Source: Prevotellaceae bacterium UBA2757
GTDB lineage: Bacteria > Bacteroidota > Bacteroidia > Bacteroidales > Bacteroidaceae
Direction: 5' to 3'
NCBI GenBank assembly: GCA_002353215.1
Contig: DEJD01000018.1
Span: 1-8,204, forward strand
DNA length: 8,204 bases
The notes beneath the pieces are model-generated. The model was given only the letters and a program-made list of their open reading frames with translations. It did no database searches and was not told the origin of the DNA. Every line of letters begins with the position of its first letter. Position 1 is the first letter of the stretch. Positions 1 through 5,500 of this stretch are shown here, piece by piece. The translations under genes were made by a program, and so were the position numbers.

Positions 1-806
1 TCGAGCCAGCCAGCATCGACAGCAGCACGGCTTGCACCTACCTCTGCATGGAGTTCCTTAGCAAGGTCGAACAGCAGGTTGAAACCTTCTGGGCCGCCTA
101 CACCATAACCGCCGGCTACGATGATTGGAGCACCCTTCAGATTGTGCTTTGCCTTCTCTACATGACGGTCCAGCACCTTTACTACATAGTCTGTAGTTGG
201 GATATACTTAGCTACGTCGTGCTTTACCACTTCACCCTTGTAGTTGGCATCGAGGATTTCCTTCTTCATCACGCCATCGCGAACTGTAGCCATCTGTGGA
301 CGGTGTTCTGGGTTTACGATAGTAGCGATGATGCTACCTCCGAAAGCAGGACGAATCTGGTAGAGCTGGTCTTCATAGTGCTTGTCAACCATGTTGCCCT
401 CAGCATCCTTCACCTTCATGTCGAACGAACCGATTTCAAGCTGAGTACAGTCGGCAGTCAAACCTGAGTGGAGAGCAGAAGAAACGCGTGGACCGAGGTC
501 GCGACCGATTACTGTTGCACCCATCAGACAGATCTGTGGCTGCTCCTCCTTGAAGAGGTTCACTACAGCACTTGTGTGGGGCAGGGAAGTGTAAGGGAAC
601 AGACCTTCAGCGTCGAACACGTGTACCTTATCTACGCCGTAAGGGATTACTTGTTTTTCAACACCATCGAGACCAGTGCCCACGAGGACAGCCTCCAGCT
701 GCACACCAAGCTGATTAGCCAGTTTGCGACCCTTGGTGCAGAGCTCCAAACTTACGTCAGCAACCTTGTTGCCTTCAAGTTCACAATATACAAATACATT
801 ATTCAT
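1..806 (-). CDS. etfA: Electron transfer flavoprotein alpha subunit, 3'-truncated by the window edge
   Basis: This is the alpha subunit of the soluble FAD-containing electron transfer flavoprotein, which works as a heterodimer with EtfB and exchanges electrons with acyl-CoA dehydrogenase-type enzymes in the cytoplasm. I translated 268 uninterrupted residues from the ATG at 806-804 to the window edge. An N-terminal Rossmann-like domain is followed by GRDLGPRVSSALHSGLTADC (101-120), then RPAFGGSIIATI (152-163), and the start of the FAD-binding C-terminal domain with AGGYGVGGPEGF (231-242) and GASRAAVDAGW (257-267). These are hallmark EtfA motifs. The usual length is near 330-340 residues, so about 70 residues, including the rest of the FAD site, lie outside the window. 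The start codon shares one base with the etfB stop (TAATG), which fixes the start and indicates translational coupling; only a short GGA at 809-811 could act as a ribosome site. One oddity is a Tyr where many EtfA proteins have Arg in the GGRG motif. Confidence 0.95.
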   Translation of the reverse strand, partial: MNNVFVYCELEGNKVADVSLELCTKGRKLANQLGVQLEAVLVGTGLDGVEKQVIPYGVDKVHVFDAEGLFPYTSLPHTSAVVNLFKEEQPQICLMGATVIGRDLGPRVSSALHSGLTADCTQLEIGSFDMKVKDAEGNMVDKHYEDQLYQIRPAFGGSIIATIVNPEHRPQMATVRDGVMKKEILDANYKGEVVKHDVAKYIPTTDYVVKVLDRHVEKAKHNLKGAPIIVAGGYGVGGPEGFNLLFDLAKELHAEVGASRAAVDAGWL

Positions 807-1609
807 TATCCGATAGTGTTTGATTCCATTAATTCTACGATGAGGCTCTCGATATCGGCATCGCTCGATGTGAGAGTCTTGTTTTCCTTAGCCTTGAACA
901 CGATGCTCTTCACAGCCTTCACGTTCGTCGGACTACCAGTCTTACCAATCTGCATTGGGTCAGCATCGATGTCGGCAGCACCCCAAGTAGTGAACTCGCG
1001 GTTCTTGTTTGCCCATACGCGCTTCACGTTGCGAGTGCGGCAAGGAGCAGCACTTCCGTTTACAGTTACGAGGATTGGCATCGGACCCTGAACAGTCTCC
1101 ACGCCTCCGTCGATGTGGCGCTTTACTACAATCTTATCCTTAGTGCACTCCAGAATCTCCTCAGCATAAGTAATCTGAGTGAGTCCCAGCTTTTCAGCCA
1201 CCTGCGGACCTACCTGTGCAGTATCACCGTCGATAGCCTGACGACCGCAGAGGATGATGTCGAACTCACCAACCTTCTTGATAGCCTGAGCCAGAGTGTA
1301 GCTCGTAGCCAGTGTGTCGGCACCTCCGAGTGGACGGTCGGAAATGAGGATGCCCTCATCAGCACCGCGATAGATACCTTCTTTCAATACTTCAGCCGCC
1401 TTTGGCAGACCCATTGTGAGCATTGTGATAGTAGAGCCTGGATTCTGCTCCTTCAGGCGAAGTGCCTGTTCCAATGCATTCAAGTCCTCAGGATTGAACA
1501 CAGCAGGCAGAGCTGCACGGTTCACAGTTCCTTCGGGAGTCATCGCATCAGGTCCCACATTTCTTGTGTCTGGTACCTGCTTTGCGAGTACGATAATTTT
1601 TAAACTCAT
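806..1609 (-). CDS. etfB: Electron transfer flavoprotein beta subunit
   Basis: This is the complete 267-residue beta subunit, of normal family length (about 250-270). It binds AMP or, in bifurcating ETFs, a second FAD, and forms the heterodimer with EtfA. The N-terminus KIIVLAKQVPDT (4-15) is typical and supports the ATG at 1609-1607. Nucleotide-site motifs are GGADTLATS (95-103) and CGRQAIDGDTAQVGP (121-135). The GRQAIDGDTAQVGP form and the later GKTGSPTNV (222-230) resemble ETFs of anaerobes such as Acidaminococcus, as I remember them, more than the mitochondrial or Paracoccus type; that points to the bifurcating group but does not prove it. It is the first gene of an etfBA operon, with its own promoter about 95-125 bases upstream and a leader hairpin. 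A weak purine-rich ribosome site (AAAGAGT, 1615-1621) precedes the start. An acyl-CoA dehydrogenase gene would be an expected neighbour beyond the left edge (inference). Confidence 0.96.
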   Translation of the reverse strand: MSLKIIVLAKQVPDTRNVGPDAMTPEGTVNRAALPAVFNPEDLNALEQALRLKEQNPGSTITMLTMGLPKAAEVLKEGIYRGADEGILISDRPLGGADTLATSYTLAQAIKKVGEFDIILCGRQAIDGDTAQVGPQVAEKLGLTQITYAEEILECTKDKIVVKRHIDGGVETVQGPMPILVTVNGSAAPCRTRNVKRVWANKNREFTTWGAADIDADPMQIGKTGSPTNVKAVKSIVFKAKENKTLTSSDADIESLIVELMESNTIG

Positions 1610-1614
1610 ATTTA

Positions 1615-1621
1615 ACTCTTT
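1615..1621 (-). promoter_or_regulatory. Weak ribosome binding site of etfB
   Basis: On the minus strand AAAGAGT ends five bases before the etfB ATG. It is a purine-rich but poor match to a Shine-Dalgarno sequence, as is common in Bacteroidetes, where A-rich leaders often replace a strong one. It agrees with the chosen start but does not by itself decide it. Confidence 0.4.
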
Positions 1622-1650
1622 ATGATGATGTTACTATCTCTCTTATTCGT

Positions 1651-1690
1651 GCTTTTGTTGCATTAGGAATATGGATAAATGCACAAAAGC
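1651..1690 (-). promoter_or_regulatory. Bulged 12-bp inverted repeat in the predicted etfB leader
   Basis: Reading the minus strand, the arm GCTTTTGTGCAT (1690-1679) is followed by a 15-base spacer (1678-1664) and the arm ATGCAACAAAAGC (1663-1651). The arms pair over 8 + 4 bases with one unpaired A (position 1659). It begins roughly 8-10 bases after the predicted transcription start and ends 41 bases before the etfB ATG. No T-run follows it on the minus strand, so it is not an ordinary intrinsic terminator. It could be an operator for a dimeric regulator, or an mRNA 5' hairpin that affects stability. The pairing is seen directly; the function is inferred. Confidence 0.5.
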
Positions 1691-1703
1691 CCATATTTTC
1701 GTG

Positions 1704-1733
1704 CAAAGGTACGTTAAAATTTCCGTACTGCAA
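1704..1733 (-). promoter_or_regulatory. Bacteroidetes-type promoter of etfBA
   Basis: The minus strand reads TACCTTTG at 1711-1704, a perfect match to the -7 consensus TAnnTTTG of the Bacteroidetes primary sigma factor. A TTG lies at 1733-1731, 19 bases upstream, matching the -33 element and its usual spacing. Transcription would begin near 1697-1700, giving etfB a leader of about 90 bases. It is the only promoter of this type I found between the two gene groups, so etfBA is probably transcribed independently of the surface-protein genes. Confidence 0.75.
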
Positions 1734-1736
1734 TGA

Positions 1737-1775
1737 AATAAACATATTTTAAGCATCATCAATTACATGTTTATT
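1737..1775 (-). terminator. Possible A+T-rich terminator hairpin after the lipoprotein gene
   Basis: The arms AATAAACAT (1737-1745) and ATGTTTATT (1767-1775) are perfect inverted repeats around a 21-base spacer, beginning 8 bases after the lipoprotein stop codon. On the minus strand the second arm continues into TTTATTTCATT, which is moderately T-rich. The stem is weak (one G-C pair) and the loop long, so it may be a poor terminator or chance in A+T-rich sequence. It also covers the region next to the -33 element of the etfB promoter. Confidence 0.25.
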
Positions 1776-1783
1776 CATTCTGT

Positions 1784-2587
1784 TTAAAAAGAAATCGTCT
1801 CCTGCTGAATGTTTCCTGTCAGTTTGAAGGTCTTCAGTATGGTGTATATACCACCTTTCTCAGCACTGTAGTAGCGCAGTTGCGCAGTCTCTTCCGGCTG
1901 TGCGCTATATACTGTAATTCTCCATCCGTCGAAATATTCAGAACTCATAGAGCCTATTCCGCGACACTCCTCGCCCACGAAGACGGCTATCATGTCATTG
2001 GTGCTTACAGTAAAGGGCAACTTCTGTGGCATAAGAGCAGATAAGAGCGTGCTAATAGGGTACTTAGTGCTGCCTTTACCTATATTCAGGTTTATATTAC
2101 AGGTTTCGTCCATTATGTTGTTAGGAACAAATGGAGGTATATCCTTCGTAACAGACATATGATGCCAACCGTCACAGTAGTAGCGCAGCTCCATCGGTTG
2201 GCCTGCTTCATCACTGTTGCCACTGACGAGCATCAGGAAATATACTTTGCCATGTAGGGTTTTGTTCGGGTGACTGACTCCACGACACTCATCCCCGATG
2301 AACACAGCTATTCTGTCGTCACTGGTTGAGTGGCTTATTGCCTCGGGAGGCAATTCTATGAGTATATTCATAATACACTCATAATTTCCTGCGTCCGGCT
2401 CTTTCCAGTCGGGTGGGGTAGCGTTCGAACTCCAGTCTATGTTCCACGTCGGTTTTGCAGCTTCGGTAAATGTCGAGTTTGTCCATTGTGGTACTTCCGA
2501 ACCTGAATCATTATCATCTTTCTTACAACCCCATATCGTTGCGAGTATTGTCAGAAACAGAATTATCTTTACGTTTTTCATATTCAT
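1784..2587 (-). CDS. Surface-type lipoprotein with two copies of a CRG-motif domain
   Basis: This 267-residue protein of unknown function begins with a lipoprotein signal peptide: positively charged start, hydrophobic stretch ILFLTILATIWG (9-20) and Cys21 as the lipidation site. Directly after the cysteine comes KKDDND, which fits the lysine plus acidic-pair export signal that sends Bacteroidetes lipoproteins to the cell surface. The mature part is an internal duplication. Copy A (about 60-170) contains DRIAVFIGDECRGV (91-104) and later MELRYYCDGW (132-141). Copy B (about 175-265) contains DMIAVFVGEECRGI (198-211) and later AQLRYYSAEKGGIYTI (235-250). The same domain occurs twice in the giant protein encoded 7 bases upstream, so the two are probably co-transcribed and act together at the surface. 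No Shine-Dalgarno sequence is seen; the second ATG at 2581-2579 is an equally possible start and keeps the signal peptide. No catalytic motif was recognised. Confidence 0.9.
   Translation of the reverse strand: MNMKNVKIILFLTILATIWGCKKDDNDSGSEVPQWTNSTFTEAAKPTWNIDWSSNATPPDWKEPDAGNYECIMNILIELPPEAISHSTSDDRIAVFIGDECRGVSHPNKTLHGKVYFLMLVSGNSDEAGQPMELRYYCDGWHHMSVTKDIPPFVPNNIMDETCNINLNIGKGSTKYPISTLLSALMPQKLPFTVSTNDMIAVFVGEECRGIGSMSSEYFDGWRITVYSAQPEETAQLRYYSAEKGGIYTILKTFKLTGNIQQETISF
1793..2065 (-). repeat. CRG-motif domain, copy B (lipoprotein, C-terminal)
   Basis: Encodes lipoprotein residues 175-265. The core is D-M-I-A-V-F-V-G-E-E-C-R-G-I, followed after about 25 residues by a strand pair ending in AQLRYYSAEKG and a terminal TFKLTGNI resembling the F-K-x-N/G-x-x-G closing motif of the other copies. 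It is protein-level homology; the DNA of the copies has diverged. Confidence 0.75.
2078..2410 (-). repeat. CRG-motif domain, copy A (lipoprotein, N-terminal)
   Basis: Encodes lipoprotein residues 60-170. It has the full pattern: an entry W (61) and Y-x-x-x-M (69-73), the core DRIAVFIGDECRGV, a KVYFLMLVSG strand (114-123), MELRYY, and a closing PFVPNNIMDETC segment. It is about 50 percent identical to copy B across the 14-residue core by eye. Confidence 0.75.
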
Positions 2588-2594
2588 ATTGCAA

Positions 2595-5500
2595 TTAATT
2601 AATCATAATTTTACGTCCGTTGTAGATATAGATACCCTTGCGAGTAGGTGCTCCAGGCAGTTTTATGCCCTGCACTGTGTACCATCCGCTCTGTGGCAGT
2701 TGAGTGTTGTCTTGTTTTACGAAACTGATACTTGTCGGTTTGTCAGGTGAACCCATAATGCCGTTCGACTTATAGGTAATCACATCGTCTGTCGTAGCAA
2801 TGATTTCACCTTCGCGTTCTATAGCAAACGACAGCTTCGCATTCGTGTCACCTTCGATGGAGATGAAGAAGAGATAGTTCTCATCCAGTTCATCTACTTC
2901 TGTCACACCGCGTACTTCCGTTCCTGCCAGAGCAAGCAGCTTGTCACCCTTCTGCAGTTCTATGCCTTCTGCAGTTGCCACAAGCGACATACTGTTGCTA
3001 TAAGCATTGAACCTCTTCACCTTTGTGCTGGTTGTTTCCTCGAAGAATGTAGCATTTGCGTCAAAGTACGGATAGATGAACGAAGTTTTGTTTTCGCGTT
3101 TGCGATAAATCATATATCCTTCACCAGGTTTCATGTACTTCAGATTACCCTTCCATTCATACGACCCCTTTGTTCCTTCATAGAACATAGCAAACTCAGT
3201 CTTACTCTTCACCACGTCTCCGTCCTCAGCTTCGTTCAGGTAGTCTGCGAGAGCTGTGGATATAGGCAGGTTCACAAGTGGTGTATAACCTATGCTATTC
3301 CATCCTTGCTTTACGCTGATCGTGCGGTTTCCTTCATTTTTGGCAGCACTGCCCGTCAATTCAATATCCATTGGCTTGCCTACTTTTATTCTATAACTCT
3401 CATCTACGGAAACCATCATGCTGTCCAATGTTGCAATATCCTTGTTCGATATCCATTCTCCGTCTTGATAAAGCAGAGATGTGTTATGGTTATAGTTAGT
3501 AAGCATATCTCCTTCGCTCCAACTGAAGTGACTTAGGAATTTCTTCACGTTGACATAGTCCTCGTTGATTACGTTCAGTGAAATCCAGTTCCAACCTGGT
3601 TCCAGGACTATGTGTTGTACAAACAGATCGGTTGCTTTCAGCATGAGAGGTTCTTTAGTCGTACCTACGAATCCTTCCGGCTTGAAATATACCTGCTGAG
3701 AAGGTGTGAGCACCATTGTCTTACCGGTTCCGTAATGCCACAGACGGAACGACAGCGGTTTTGTTTGAGCCGTACTGTCATACACAGTCAGATATGCCAT
3801 GCTTTCCGTACTTGCTGCATTATAGTTGACGTTTCCTACACCCATGCAGCGACCTGTATTGTCAAACACACTTATTATGTCGCGCGAATCAGTATCGATA
3901 TCCTCCTCTATTACCACACGTGCAACTATGTTCATTGAGAAGTGCTTCATGTCGTCCGATACAGCCCATGCAGGCTCCTGTCCTTCAACTGTAATGTCAA
4001 GCATCAGCGGTTCTGCCAAACCATTTTCGTCTGTCAGGTATATAATATTGTCATACGCACCTACATTGATGTCTTTTCCTATGCTGAAAGTCAGAATGTG
4101 TTCGCTTTGTGCATCGATGATATCGGATGGAACGTTTACACTTAACCACTTCGGCATGTTCTCAACTTTATAGGTGTGCGGAGCACCACTATTATTTACT
4201 ATATGTATGTCGAACTCGAAGTCTGTCTCAGCGCCATAGTTTATTGTGGTCTTGTAGGTTTTCTGTGTCCAGCGGAGTGGGTTGCGGTTTACAAACACAG
4301 CCGTTGTCACAGGTGAAGCCATGAAGTTTCCGTTCATGTCCGGAATCTCGTTTACAGTTATATAAACCGTGCGCTTATTGATTCGACTGTCCAGTTCGTC
4401 AATGCTAACCATAATCTGGTTGTCGCGTCCTACGAAACTGAAGTTCAAGTTACGCAGTTCTTCGTACAACTGTATTGGTGCTCCGATGTTACGGTCCACT
4501 CTCATCATGATACTGTCTATCGGGTCAACGAACACACTGTCGTGCTGCTCGCTCGGATTGCCGTCAGGGTCAAACTTCACTTTCTTGTTCAGAACGTATG
4601 GAACCAGAAGTATGTCACCGTTCTTCTGTCGTTCCTGGTGTACGAAGTCCACATAGGTAATCAGACCTTTCTCATTTCCGCCAAGCGACTTGGCCGTATG
4701 TCTGCTGATGAGTGCCTGTGGCAGAGCCTGTTCAAACAGAGCAATACCGTCTATGTAACCTGTATATGCATTATCTTGCTTCACTACGTCGTTGTCTGCA
4801 CCTTCCTCCTGCCATACCATGTTTCCGAGGTAGAACTTACCTGCCATTCCGCCTATCGAATCACATGGGAACTGTGCTTTCATTTCTTCATCTACATAGA
4901 TTGTAACCACCTTTCTGCTGCGGTTCATAGTCATTGTGTAGTGGTGCCAGCGGTCATCGCTATAGCCATTTCCTAATGCATATTCCTGACCGTTCGAACG
5001 GTACTTCAGAGTATCTCCTTCGAAACCGATAAAGAACTTATTTTCAGCTCCTACGTCAGTTTTTCTACCCGAACCATTACTGAGCAGAGTTCCGCGTCCT
5101 GCTTCGTCAGTCTTGAACCACAACATCAGAGTGTAGTCCTGTTCGCCGGTGCGCTGGAAGAACTCCTCTTTCAGTTGCAAGCCCTTGATGTCCTTATTCT
5201 CGGTCTTGTCGAGTCTCAGCGACATGCCGTCAGGCTGTATCCAGTCTGCCTTTTCGAGTTTCAGGTGAGCACCCTGAGCAAGGTCAGTGGCATAATCACC
5301 CTTACCCTCATTCATTGGGTAGTAGTCTATCAGTCCTATCTCATAGCCCGTCAACATCTGTTCAGCATAGGTGTTGAGCTGGTTGATATCCAAAGCGCGG
5401 TTCCATACTCGTCCTTGCATCATGCATCCCTTAAAGAAACTGCGTCTGGTTGTATCAGCTTCGTTAGTTGAACCGAATATAAGAGGTCCGACTCCTGAGT

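Noticed and set aside
48..1625. Several plus-strand open frames of 69-207 codons opposite etfB and etfA
   Set aside because: They lie antisense to two clearly recognised genes, show no family motifs, and have no promoter or ribosome site; they are by-products of coding on the other strand.
1651..1690. Leader hairpin as an intrinsic terminator or attenuator
   Set aside because: No T-run follows the second arm on the minus strand, and no leader peptide or alternative pairing was evident.
1610..1783. Riboswitch, tRNA, small RNA or CRISPR repeats in the only sizeable intergenic region
   Set aside because: At 174 bases, with most of it explained by promoter and inverted repeats, no cloverleaf, conserved riboswitch core or regular direct repeats were seen.
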